Shown one piece after another: positions 21,756 to 28,775 of a stretch of 30,502 bases of DNA. This DNA comes from Damh-18 sp964390945 (GTDB lineage Bacteria; Patescibacteriota; Minisyncoccia; Phycocordibacterales; UBA918), in the NCBI GenBank assembly GCA_964390945.1, contig CAYMIV010000012.1, forward strand, positions 1 to 30,502, read 5' to 3'. The position numbers and the translations under genes were made by a program. How positions within the stretch are numbered: the stretch's first letter is position 1; each line of letters begins with the position of its first letter. The notes under the pieces are model-generated. The model ran no database searches. It had not been told where the DNA came from and saw nothing but the letters and a program-made list of their open reading frames with translations.

Positions 21756-22127
21756 TTAGACGACTTCCGGCGCAAGTGTGACAATCTTTTGGTATCCGGC
21801 CTCAGCAACCTCGCGAGGAATGGGACCAAATACGCGGTTTGCCCTCGGCTCTCTCTTTTCCTTGTCGACCAAAACAACTGCGTTGTCGTCAAAACTTACA
21901 TAAGAACCGTCTTTGCGGCGATATGGCTTTACCTGGCGAACGACGACGCCGTAGACAACATCCTTCTTCTTAACCATCTTGCGCGGCTCTGCTGTTTGAA
22001 TGGAGAGAACAACAAGTTCGCCAAGTTCGGCATAACGTTTCTTTGAACCGCCCAACACCTTGAACACGCGGCCAATTTTGCCTCCCGAGTTATCCGCTAT
22101 GGTGATTATAGATCGTGGTTGAATCAT
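21756..22127 (-). CDS. rplN: Ribosomal protein uL14
   Basis: A 123-residue protein: MIQPRSIITIADNSGGKIG, VKKKDVVYGVVVR, DDNAVVLVDKEKREPRANRVFGPIPRE. It forms inter-subunit contacts; normal length. Confidence 0.97.
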   Translation of the reverse strand: MIQPRSIITIADNSGGKIGRVFKVLGGSKKRYAELGELVVLSIQTAEPRKMVKKKDVVYGVVVRQVKPYRRKDGSYVSFDDNAVVLVDKEKREPRANRVFGPIPREVAEAGYQKIVTLAPEVV

Positions 22128-22132
22128 ATTGT

Positions 22133-22399
22133 TTACTTAACGAGCTCGAATCGCTTACGACGTGAGATGGGACGCGTTTCTCGAATTGCAACCTTGTCCC
22201 CCTCTTTTGCGGTATTGCCCTTATCGTGTACCAAAAACTTTTTGGTGCGTCGCTGATATTTCTTGTACTTTGGGTGCTTCACATATCGTTCGACAGCAAC
22301 AGCAATCGTGTCCTGCATCTTGGTGGACACCACGACGCCATGAAGCACACGCCCTCCCGGAGCGGTCTGTACATTTGATGTTTGATTTTCTGTTTCCAT
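22133..22399 (-). CDS. rpsQ: Ribosomal protein uS17
   Basis: An 88-residue OB-fold protein: LHGVVVSTKMQDTIAVAVERYVKHPKYKKY and KGNTAKEGDKVAIRETRPISRRKRFELV. It has a short polar N-terminal extension (about 15 residues). Confidence 0.95.
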   Translation of the reverse strand: METENQTSNVQTAPGGRVLHGVVVSTKMQDTIAVAVERYVKHPKYKKYQRRTKKFLVHDKGNTAKEGDKVAIRETRPISRRKRFELVK

Positions 22400-22410
22400 A
22401 TGTGGTGTAT

Positions 22411-22614
22411 TTATGCTTCGGGCGCCATCTTCGCGCGGCGGTTAAGTTCAGTAAGTGCGCGGGCAACGTCCTTGCGGGTGTTCTTGCGTGCGTGCGTGTC
22501 GCGGAGACCGCTTCCCGACGCATTGAACCTATTGGCACGGAGCGCTTCCCGCTTCTCACTGACAAACTTCTTCAGGTCTGTATCATTCATCTGTTGTAAT
22601 TCATTCATACGCAT
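22411..22614 (-). CDS. rpmC: Ribosomal protein uL29
   Basis: A 67-residue, two-helix protein placed between rplP and rpsQ as usual: MNELQQMNDTDLKKFVSEKRE at the start, and a helix with KDVARALTELNRR at the end. Middle residues are more Gly/Ser-rich than usual. The ATG at 22614 or that at 22608 can serve as the start. Confidence 0.9.
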   Translation of the reverse strand: MRMNELQQMNDTDLKKFVSEKREALRANRFNASGSGLRDTHARKNTRKDVARALTELNRRAKMAPEA

Positions 22615-22622
22615 TGGGAAGA

Positions 22623-23057
22623 TTATCCGCCTGTTTCTTCACGGCTAACGACCTTTGCTTTAAGAGGGAGTTTCGCTGTTGCCTTGCGGAGCGCCTCGCG
22701 CGCAACCACCTCGGTGACACCATCAATCTCAAAGAGGACACGTCCCGGTCGTACGTCGAAAATGAAGTGGTCGGGATCACCCTTTCCCTTTCCCATGCCA
22801 ACCTCCGCTGGTTTTTTTGTAACCGGCTTGTCCGGGAAAATACGAATCCATACCTTTCCCGTTTTACCGAGCGTGCGTGAAATGACGCGGCGTGCTGCCT
22901 CGATTTGGTTGCTTTTGACCCGTGATTGAGTTGTTGCTTTGAGACCGTACGCACCAAAAGAAACTTTGGCGCCACGCGTTTCGGCAGCATTAAGGCGATC
23001 CGGGTGCTTCCGGTCAGTCTGCCATTTTCGGTGCTTTACTTTTTTAGGAAATAACAT
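22623..23057 (-). CDS. rplP: Ribosomal protein uL16
   Basis: A 144-residue protein: MLFPKKVKHRKWQTDRKH, then KSNQIEAARRVISRTLGKTGKVWIRIFPDKPVTKKPAEVGMGKGKG and ALRKATAKLPLKAKVV. It sits at the peptidyl-transferase/A-site tRNA region; length is normal. Confidence 0.96.
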   Translation of the reverse strand: MLFPKKVKHRKWQTDRKHPDRLNAAETRGAKVSFGAYGLKATTQSRVKSNQIEAARRVISRTLGKTGKVWIRIFPDKPVTKKPAEVGMGKGKGDPDHFIFDVRPGRVLFEIDGVTEVVAREALRKATAKLPLKAKVVSREETGG

Positions 23058-23068
23058 ATTGGAAATAT

Positions 23069-23791
23069 TTATGCTGCACGACTTCGACTGCGACGCTCTG
23101 AACGAACCGCGTCATTCTGTGCGTTCGCGGTTCGGTCTGCGAATATATCGCCACGGTAAATCCACACCTTCACACCTATTGAACCGTATGGAAGGATTGC
23201 TTTCTCGCGGGCAAAGTCTATATCAGCGCGAAGTGTTTGGAGCGGAATGCGTCCTTTCTTTATTTCTTCCCGACGCGCCATTTCAGCGCCTCCCAAGCGA
23301 CCCGACGCAATGATGCGGACGCCCTTCACATCGCGATTAGCCATGACCTTCTCCGCAGTCTGCTTCATAACGCGGCGAAACGCCATTCGTTTTTCAAGTC
23401 CTTCAACAACCATCTGACCTACCACTGATGCGCTGGCTTCTGGAGTGCGCACCTCTTCAATATCAATCTTAATTTCAGGCTTTTCGGTGAGTTTAAGCGT
23501 GCGGAAGAGGAGGTCGACTTCCTTTTTGAGTTTTGTTGCCCCTTCGCCACTCCGCCCGATGATGAGACCGGGTCGTGAAGTGCTTATGATGATGCGATAC
23601 GCCTTCTCGTTGCGCTCAATTTCAACCGACGCAACGTGCATACCGCGAAGTTTTTTTTCAAAAAACTTTCGGACTGCGATGTCGGTGCGCACGTACTCGC
23701 GGTAAAGTTTGGGGGTCGTGGCGAACCAACGCGACTTCCAATCGCGAATGATGCCGAGACGTTGTACGTATGGGTGTGCGACGTGTGTCAT
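23069..23791 (-). CDS. rpsC: Ribosomal protein uS3
   Basis: A 240-residue protein from ATG at 23791 (MTHVAHPYVQRLGIIRDWKS). Contains the KH domain GLIIGRSGEGATKLKKE and the C-terminal FKQ.../ GRLGGAEMARREEIKKGRIPLQTLRADIDFA, GVKVWIYRGD. An upstream in-frame start at 23836 is rejected because the extra 15 residues do not match the family. It helps unwind mRNA at the entry channel. Confidence 0.96.
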   Translation of the reverse strand: MTHVAHPYVQRLGIIRDWKSRWFATTPKLYREYVRTDIAVRKFFEKKLRGMHVASVEIERNEKAYRIIISTSRPGLIIGRSGEGATKLKKEVDLLFRTLKLTEKPEIKIDIEEVRTPEASASVVGQMVVEGLEKRMAFRRVMKQTAEKVMANRDVKGVRIIASGRLGGAEMARREEIKKGRIPLQTLRADIDFAREKAILPYGSIGVKVWIYRGDIFADRTANAQNDAVRSERRSRSRAA

Positions 23792-23816
23792 AGTGAGTAA
23801 TGAATAAATAAGAATG

Positions 23817-24140
23817 CTATTTTGTATCGAGCTCAATGGTGATGTGGCTGTTGCGTTTCAGAATCTGTGCCGCTGAACCGCGTGCTCGCGGCATATAGCG
23901 CTTCAGCACAGTGCCCTTATTCACCTGAACTGACTTGACGACGAGGTTTTCAATTTGTGCACCCGCCTGACGTGCGTTCGCAACCGCTGATTTGATGAGT
24001 TTCGCAAACGGATCTGATGCTCGCTTATTCACAAACGCAAGCGTTTGGAGCGCCTTCTTCACATCCTTGCCACGCACAAGGTCAGCAATGAGGCGAACCT
24101 TGCGGGGAGACTGACGATAATTTTTGAGAACTGCTTTCAT
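23817..24140 (-). CDS. rplV: Ribosomal protein uL22
   Basis: A 107-residue protein: NYRQSPRKVRLIADLVRGKDV, ALQTLAFVNKRASDPFAKLIKSAVANA and the loop/strand with KRYMPRARGSAAQI that lines the exit tunnel. Normal length. Confidence 0.97.
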   Translation of the reverse strand: MKAVLKNYRQSPRKVRLIADLVRGKDVKKALQTLAFVNKRASDPFAKLIKSAVANARQAGAQIENLVVKSVQVNKGTVLKRYMPRARGSAAQILKRNSHITIELDTK

Positions 24141-24157
24141 AGTCTAATGATTAGGCC

Positions 24158-24508
24158 TTATTTCTTCTTTGGAGCAGCATCCGCAGCTGCTTTTGCTGAC
24201 TTAGCCGCTGTTATCTCGGCCTCTTTCTTCTTTGTTTCAAGTTCTTTCTGCATCTTGCCTCCATGGCGGATGAATTTCTTTGTTGGCGAAAATTCCCCCA
24301 ATCGGTGGCCTACCATTTCCTCAGAAACAAACACTGCGATGTGTGTCCTGCCGTTGTATACACCAAAGGTGAATCCGACCATTTCCGGAGCAATGACAGC
24401 GGCGCGTGCCCACGTCTTGATAACCCCGACGCTATCGGGCTTTTTTCCTGAAATCTTTTTCAGGAGTTTCTCGTTTATATACGGACCTTTGTAGAGTGAT
24501 CGTGACAT
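24158..24508 (-). CDS. rpsS: Ribosomal protein uS19 with Lys/Ala tail
   Basis: A 116-residue protein; the core (SRSLYKGPYINEKLLKKI, PEMVGFTFGVYNGRTHIAVFV, MVGHRLGEFSPTK) is the usual about 90 residues. A further 26-residue Lys/Glu/Ala-rich tail (91-116) is extra. First gene of the unit starting at the promoter 24667-24695. Confidence 0.96.
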   Translation of the reverse strand: MSRSLYKGPYINEKLLKKISGKKPDSVGVIKTWARAAVIAPEMVGFTFGVYNGRTHIAVFVSEEMVGHRLGEFSPTKKFIRHGGKMQKELETKKKEAEITAAKSAKAAADAAPKKK

Positions 24509-24660
24509 ATTAATTAAAAGACGCGATTGCGTGTGAAGGCTACCACCTGATTATGGTGAGAACCTCGTGTAGCAACAGGTAACGGCCAGTGCTACAGGAA
24601 GTGCCCACTAAACGTGCGTGCCATCCCCCTCGGAATGACTAACCGCTGAGTTCAATGACG
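24509..24660 (-). promoter_or_regulatory. Structured leader of the rpsS unit
   Basis: About 150 nt with no gene. It includes a 7-bp TGTAGCA/TGCTACA hairpin (24568-24574 with 24590-24596) and a CACC/GGTG hairpin near the start of rpsS. No match to a known leader is claimed; position and structure suggest ribosomal-protein feedback control. Confidence 0.5.
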
Positions 24661-24666
24661 CCCGAC

Positions 24667-24695
24667 ATACTACGCGAAGAATCGAGAAGTGTCAA
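24667..24695 (-). promoter_or_regulatory. Internal sigma70-type promoter, rpsS unit
   Basis: TTGACA (24690-24695) and TAGTAT (24667-24672), 17-nt spacer, minus strand. The -35 box lies only 5 nt past the terminator arm of rplB. Confidence 0.82.
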
Positions 24696-24700
24696 CACGA

Positions 24701-24733
24701 CAAAACCCGCGGGCAAGTTGCCCGAGGGTTTTG
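24701..24733. terminator. Terminator/attenuator after rplB
   Basis: A 14-bp stem (one mismatch) pairs 24701-24714 with 24720-24733, GC-rich centre, with A/T flanks. It separates rplC-rplD-rplW-rplB from the rpsS unit. The U tract (TTTTG) is short, so some read-through is likely. Confidence 0.78.
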
Positions 24734-24758
24734 TGTGTTTCGTATACGTTCAATATAT

Positions 24759-25622
24759 CTATCGTCCTGAATTTGCCATGAGTTTGCCAGGCTTGCGGCG
24801 CGTGACAATGAAGACGTTTGAATGCTTTTTTGGACTTCGTGTCTTCTGGCCCTTTCCGGTTGGACGACCCTGTTTCGTGCGCGCTCGGCGATGTCCGCGT
24901 GGTGCGCGACCTTCGCCTCCTCCGTACGGATGGTCGACGGCATTGCGAGCGCTTCCTCGAGTTTGCGGACGAATACCCCGATAGCGTGCGCGACCAGCCT
25001 TGCCAAGGCGAACGAGCTGGTGTTCGTCGTTTGAGACCTTGCCAATCGATGCCCAAGCGGTGGAGACGATTCGTCTCACTTCCGATGACGGCATTTTGAT
25101 GAGAGTGAATCCCGCATCATGTGCAACAACTTCTGCATAGTTTCCCGCAGAACGTGCAATGCGTGCCCCTGCTCCCGGCTTTGTTTCGATTGCGTACACA
25201 AAGGTGCCGACAGGAATGGCAGCGAGCGGTAGGCGATTTCCCGTTTTTGGCTTTGCAGTTTCGGAAACAACGAATTCATCTCCCTGCTTCATACCCTCAG
25301 GGGCGAGGATGTAGCGTCGCTCACCGTCTGCATAACAGACGAGCGCGATGAAACCAGTGCGGAACGGATCATACTCGACAGATTCAACGCGGGCGGATAC
25401 ATCCTTTTTGTTGAATTTGAAATCTACGAGGCGATAGGTTCTTTTATTTCCCGCACCGCGATAGAAATTCGTGGTACGACCTCCACTATTGCGGCCTCCG
25501 GTCGATCGTGTTCCTTGCGTGAGGCGCTTCGACGGGGCATTTTTTGTCGAGGTGAGTTTGTCGCGATACGAAATGACAGTCATTCCGCGACGACCGGCTG
25601 ATGTTGGTTTGTAGTGTTTCAT
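24759..25622 (-). CDS. rplB: Ribosomal protein uL2
   Basis: A 287-residue protein: MKHYKPTSAGRRGMTV at the start, GRNSGGRTTNFYRGAGNKRTYR, and the C-terminal RGSARNAVDHPYGGGEGRAPRGH with the peptidyl-transferase loop. Somewhat longer than the usual about 275 residues. The start codon is in contact with hairpin element copy 2. Confidence 0.97.
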   Translation of the reverse strand: MKHYKPTSAGRRGMTVISYRDKLTSTKNAPSKRLTQGTRSTGGRNSGGRTTNFYRGAGNKRTYRLVDFKFNKKDVSARVESVEYDPFRTGFIALVCYADGERRYILAPEGMKQGDEFVVSETAKPKTGNRLPLAAIPVGTFVYAIETKPGAGARIARSAGNYAEVVAHDAGFTLIKMPSSEVRRIVSTAWASIGKVSNDEHQLVRLGKAGRARYRGIRPQTRGSARNAVDHPYGGGEGRAPRGHRRARTKQGRPTGKGQKTRSPKKHSNVFIVTRRKPGKLMANSGR

Positions 25623-25704
25623 GCTTAGATTTTGTTACGAGCGTAGCGAGTTAGAAAATCTTAGCCATCGATTCATGCTATTCCTAATGCCTTGAATCGA
25701 TGCC
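25623..25704 (-). repeat. Hairpin element, copy 2 (before rplB)
   Basis: 82 nt matching 18225-18309 in the same orientation relative to the gene behind it. The first hairpin has a 10-bp stem (25666-25675 with 25693-25702). The second has AGATTTT/AAAATCT arms around a GC-richer loop (TTACGAGCG/TAGCGAG). The element ends exactly at the rplB start codon. Confidence 0.7.
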
Positions 25705-25749
25705 GAACTCTCTAGTTTCGTAAACGGTTTTATTGCAATGTTGCGGATT

Positions 25750-26121
25750 CTACGCAAGATTAATACTGTCTCCCTTTTTGAGATAGACGTACGCCTTGCG
25801 GAGTCCTTTATCCATCATGCTTCGACCGCGCGAGAGTGATTTGTAATGACGCGGATGTTGGTTCACGATGCGAACCGCAACCGGCGTAACTTTGTAGAGC
25901 GCCTTGATGGCATCGCGCACCTCAAACTTCGTCGCCCCCTTTCTTACTTCGAATGCGTACACATTCTTGTCGAGGAGAAGCGCCGCCTTTTCCGTGATAC
26001 GTGGACGAACGATAACCGCCGTTGCATCGTGGTCGGCTTGAAGTCGCGGTGCAACCCTCTTTTTTGGAGAAATTTCCAATGCAGAAGTTTCTTCCGCAGT
26101 TTTCTTTCCAAAGAATCCCAT
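25750..26121 (-). CDS. rplW: Ribosomal protein uL23 with N-terminal extension
   Basis: A 123-residue protein from ATG at 26121. The core is VIVRPRITEKAALLLDKNVYAFEV and KFEVRDAIKALYKVTPVAVRIVN, then GLRKAYVYLKKGDSI. About 35 polar N-terminal residues (MGFFGKKTAEE...) precede the core, beyond the usual length. A longer in-frame start at 26184 is rejected because it would overlap rplD deeply. It starts 1 nt after the rplD stop and lies at the exit site for chaperone/SRP docking. Confidence 0.93.
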   Translation of the reverse strand: MGFFGKKTAEETSALEISPKKRVAPRLQADHDATAVIVRPRITEKAALLLDKNVYAFEVRKGATKFEVRDAIKALYKVTPVAVRIVNQHPRHYKSLSRGRSMMDKGLRKAYVYLKKGDSINLA

Positions 26122-26122
26122 A

Positions 26123-26851
26123 TTATCTGCGTGTGGTTGTAACCTTATCTGCCTTTGCGGCGCCTCGTACGGCGCGTGTAGCAACTCGTTTTCCGAATGT
26201 CTCGAGCGCTACGCTTGGCTTTGCGACTACAACATACTTATACGTGAGTAATGCGACCGGGCTCACATCTTTTGCCTGTGAGACCATGATGTTGCCGAAG
26301 TTCCTGAAACTCTTTTCCGTGTTCTCATCGCGTCCAGAAAGGACGATGAGTGCGGAATTCTTTTGCTTTTTTACGATACCCTCCGCTCCTGAAATGGTTC
26401 CGAGAGACGAGAGTACTTGTTTGGCTTCGCTCGTTTTTGGAGCGGCAAACGTGAGTGCGTCGATAAAAAACATTTCGCCATCAATGAATTTCTTCGAAAG
26501 AATGGTTGCGAGTGCCTTTGCACGCACATTTTTGTTTATCTTTTTCGTGAAGTCCTTATCGTTGCGCGGACCGTGTGCAACACCGCCCCCAGACCAAATT
26601 GGCGATCTGGTTGAGCCGTGGCGAGCACGGCCAGTACCTTTCTGCTTCCAAGGCTTTTTGCCTCCTCCGCGTACTTCGCCGCGCGTCTTCGTGTGCGCTG
26701 TTCCTGCTCGTTCGTTTGATTGCATTGATACGACAACCTCATGGACGAGGTCCGCATTCCACGCAACACCAAATATGTTTTCAGGAAGTGATATTTTTCC
26801 AACCTCCTTTCCTTCTTGCGAGTAGATACTCGATTCGAGTTTTTGAGTCAT
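26123..26851 (-). CDS. rplD: Ribosomal protein uL4
   Basis: A 242-residue protein with the loop KPWKQKGTGRARHGSTRSPIWSGGGVAHGP that reaches the exit tunnel, and LIVLSGRDENTEKSFRNFGNIMV. Longer than E. coli uL4 (201) because of a longer C-terminus. In E. coli uL4 represses its own operon; a similar function at the leader before rplC is possible. Confidence 0.96.
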   Translation of the reverse strand: MTQKLESSIYSQEGKEVGKISLPENIFGVAWNADLVHEVVVSMQSNERAGTAHTKTRGEVRGGGKKPWKQKGTGRARHGSTRSPIWSGGGVAHGPRNDKDFTKKINKNVRAKALATILSKKFIDGEMFFIDALTFAAPKTSEAKQVLSSLGTISGAEGIVKKQKNSALIVLSGRDENTEKSFRNFGNIMVSQAKDVSPVALLTYKYVVVAKPSVALETFGKRVATRAVRGAAKADKVTTTRR

Positions 26852-26853
26852 AT

Positions 26854-27474
26854 TTATACGCTACGAACTTCAACTAAGACTCCTTTTCGACCCGGTACCG
26901 CACCTGAAACAAGGAGGATGTTTTCCTTCTCGTTCACCTGAAGCACCGTTAAATTCTTCACTGTTACGCGCTCACCTCCCATACGACCTGCCATGCGCAT
27001 TCCCTTGAACACGCGCTGCGGACCAGTTGCTCCAATAGAGCCGGGAGTCCGAAGTGTATTTTTCATACCGTGACTTGCTGGACCACCCTTGAAGTTGTAT
27101 CGCTTCACAACCCCCTGGAATCCTTTACCCTTTGACACCGCAGATACCGCAACGACATCACCGACAGAAAAAACTGTCGCATTTAGCGACGCCCCCTTCT
27201 CGAGGCCCGCTATTGATTCCTTCCGGGCCGCACGCGGACGAAATTCCGCGACATGCTTGTATGCGCCACCGAAATGACCCTTCTCTGCCTTGTTTACTCG
27301 GTGCGACTTTTGCTCACCGCCCGCAACCTGGACCGCTTCATAGCCATCCTTCTCTCCACTCTTCACTTGCGTCACGATTGCTGGTGAAACGCGAAGTATG
27401 GTTGCTGGATGCGCATTACCCTGTGCATCAAACACCTGGGTCATGCGCTCCTTTGTTCCTAAAATAAAACGCAT
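26854..27474 (-). CDS. rplC: Ribosomal protein uL3
   Basis: A 206-residue protein: MRFILGTKERMTQVFDAQGNAHPATIL, KGKGFQGVVKRYNFKGGPASHGMKN, RTPGSIGATGPQRVFKGMRMAGRMGGERVTVKNL. Usual length. First gene of the rplC-rplD-rplW-rplB unit behind a strong promoter and leader hairpin. Confidence 0.97.
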   Translation of the reverse strand: MRFILGTKERMTQVFDAQGNAHPATILRVSPAIVTQVKSGEKDGYEAVQVAGGEQKSHRVNKAEKGHFGGAYKHVAEFRPRAARKESIAGLEKGASLNATVFSVGDVVAVSAVSKGKGFQGVVKRYNFKGGPASHGMKNTLRTPGSIGATGPQRVFKGMRMAGRMGGERVTVKNLTVLQVNEKENILLVSGAVPGRKGVLVEVRSV

Positions 27475-27634
27475 TTATTTTGAAACTATCTGATAATGTG
27501 CGCTTTTTGACCCGAAAGCAAAACCGCGATTTCTCATCGCAAGCACAAGCTCGCAGATTGAAAATCGCGGTTTTGTGCCCATTGGTCTCCCGATCACCGT
27601 GGTGATGTAGGGGTACGTAGGTCTTAAAAAGCTA
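27475..27634 (-). promoter_or_regulatory. Structured leader of rplC-rplD-rplW-rplB
   Basis: A 160-nt leader. Its main feature is a perfect 14-bp stem pairing 27519-27532 with 27562-27575, with an inner CGAGC/GCTTG hairpin. It has no U tract and is not a terminator. It is a likely protein-binding control site, comparable in position to the S10 leader of E. coli. Confidence 0.6.
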
Positions 27635-27640
27635 GGCGTG

Positions 27641-27668
27641 AGTATACCCTGTTTCTTAAAAAAAGCAA
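27641..27668 (-). promoter_or_regulatory. Promoter of the rplC unit
   Basis: TTGCTT (27663-27668) and TATACT (27641-27646), 16-nt spacer; the core GGGTATACTCAC also occurs before ndk. Confidence 0.65.
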
Positions 27669-27670
27669 AC

Positions 27671-27702
27671 AAAAAAAACAGCGCGGGTGCATCCGCGCTG
27701 TC
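27671..27702 (-). terminator. Terminator of the small gene at 27716
   Basis: AGCGCGG/CCGCGCT stem with a 6-nt loop and, on the minus strand, a run of eight T after it. Confidence 0.85.
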
Positions 27703-27715
27703 AGATTAGAGAATG

Positions 27716-28099
27716 TCACTTCGTGACGAGGAAAGTCGGAAGGTCTGCATATCCAACCTGAACCTTCTTTTTTTTCCACCCGAGGGTGACTCGCTCTGCA
27801 AACCAAACACCGGACGCTTCTTCGAGAAGTTCAACGGTGATGGTCGGCGGGTTTTTCTCCCTTTTCGTATGAACAGCCGAGTGAAGATCTTCCTCGATGA
27901 AGAAGTTGATGCTTCGAGAAAGGCGGTCTTCGAAATCCGGTGTTGGTGCGCAAGCAACGGGTGACGAAACCCATCCGCGTATGCCATAGAGAAGCAGTTC
28001 ACCAGACTGCGAAAGTCTTCCAATACCTGGAAATTCCGCACCATGAGCTGCCGCAATGGCAACACGTACCGAATGGCCAATCTCCACTTTTTCGGTCAT
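27716..28099 (-). CDS. Hypothetical protein inserted between rpsJ and rplC
   Basis: A 127-residue protein with no recognised family. It starts MTEKVEIGHSVRVAIAAAHG, has several hydrophobic strands (ELLLYGIRGWVSSPV), a mixed-charge middle and a basic patch WKKKKVQVGY near the end; no membrane segment. The ATG at 28099 has AAGGAG 6 nt upstream, so it is chosen over the in-frame start at 28189. The gene has its own terminator and is bounded upstream by the rpsJ hairpin, so it interrupts the otherwise conserved tuf-rpsJ-rplC order as an independent unit. Function unknown; SD use and isolated transcription group it with the genes at 100 and 9828. Confidence 0.65.
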   Translation of the reverse strand: MTEKVEIGHSVRVAIAAAHGAEFPGIGRLSQSGELLLYGIRGWVSSPVACAPTPDFEDRLSRSINFFIEEDLHSAVHTKREKNPPTITVELLEEASGVWFAERVTLGWKKKKVQVGYADLPTFLVTK

Positions 28100-28191
28100 C
28101 TTTGGCTCCTTGTTGAAGAAACGCAAAATCAAACAAACTGCTTGGGCAATAAAAGCATATCGTTTGACATTTTTCAAACTCTCTTGCAATA

Positions 28192-28224
28192 CAAATCCCC
28201 GCGGGCGAAGCCCGCGGGGATTTG
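28192..28224. terminator. Strong hairpin after rpsJ
   Basis: A 15-bp perfect stem (CAAATCCCCGCGGGC with its complement) and a GAA loop. There is no long U tract on either strand, so termination may be partial; it could instead protect the tuf-rpsJ mRNA end. Confidence 0.65.
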
Positions 28225-28295
28225 TTTCAGTCTATGACAACTTCTGCTTACTCTGGTGTGAATGAATCGAATTGAAAATCGATGAGCTACGCGAA

Positions 28296-28357
28296 GCGCG
28301 AAGAAAATAATGCGAGGCGTATTATAGATATACGATGAGCGTTATTTTCGAAGCGCG
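28296..28357. other. Imperfect inverted repeat downstream of rpsJ
   Basis: Arms 28296-28313 and 28339-28357 match around AAAATAATGC/GCGTTATTTT, with an inner CGTAT/ATACG pairing. It lies in the 160-nt non-coding stretch between rpsJ and the hairpin at 28192. Apart from this, only short GCGC-rich repeats are seen in the stretch. Confidence 0.45.
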
Positions 28358-28385
28358 ACAAAGTAGATCGCGATTTTTAAATGAT

Positions 28386-28748
28386 TCACATCATTTTGAC
28401 ATCAATGTTGACTCCAGATGGTAATGAGAGGTTCGTGAGAGCCTCAATCACCTTTGCGCCTGGATTCATGATGTCGATGACACGCTTGTGCATGCGCATT
28501 TCAAACTGTTCTCGCGCATCCTTGTGCACGAATGCAGCACGGTTCACGGTGTACTTTTTGATCTCAGTTGGAAGCGGGATAGGTCCCACAACCGTCGCAT
28601 CAAATCGCATCGCCGTATCAATGATCTGCTTCACCGATGCATCAAGGATTTTGTGCTCATACGCACGCACACGAATCCGAAGCTTTTGGATCTCATCAAT
28701 CGCACCGGCCTTTTTCTTCTTTGGCTCCGCTTTGGTGTTCGTTGTCAT
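28386..28748 (-). CDS. rpsJ: Ribosomal protein uS10
   Basis: A 120-residue protein: KLRIRVRAYEHKILDASVKQIIDTA, GPIPLPTEIKKYTVNRAAFVHKDAREQFEMRMHKRVIDI, and the C-terminal LPSGVNIDVKM. About 18 Lys-rich N-terminal residues (KAEPKKKKAG) are extra. It follows tuf by 27 nt, forming a tuf-rpsJ unit. Confidence 0.96.
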   Translation of the reverse strand: MTTNTKAEPKKKKAGAIDEIQKLRIRVRAYEHKILDASVKQIIDTAMRFDATVVGPIPLPTEIKKYTVNRAAFVHKDAREQFEMRMHKRVIDIMNPGAKVIEALTNLSLPSGVNIDVKMM

Positions 28749-28775
28749 AATGCTTTTATTAGAGCTTGGTATGCG

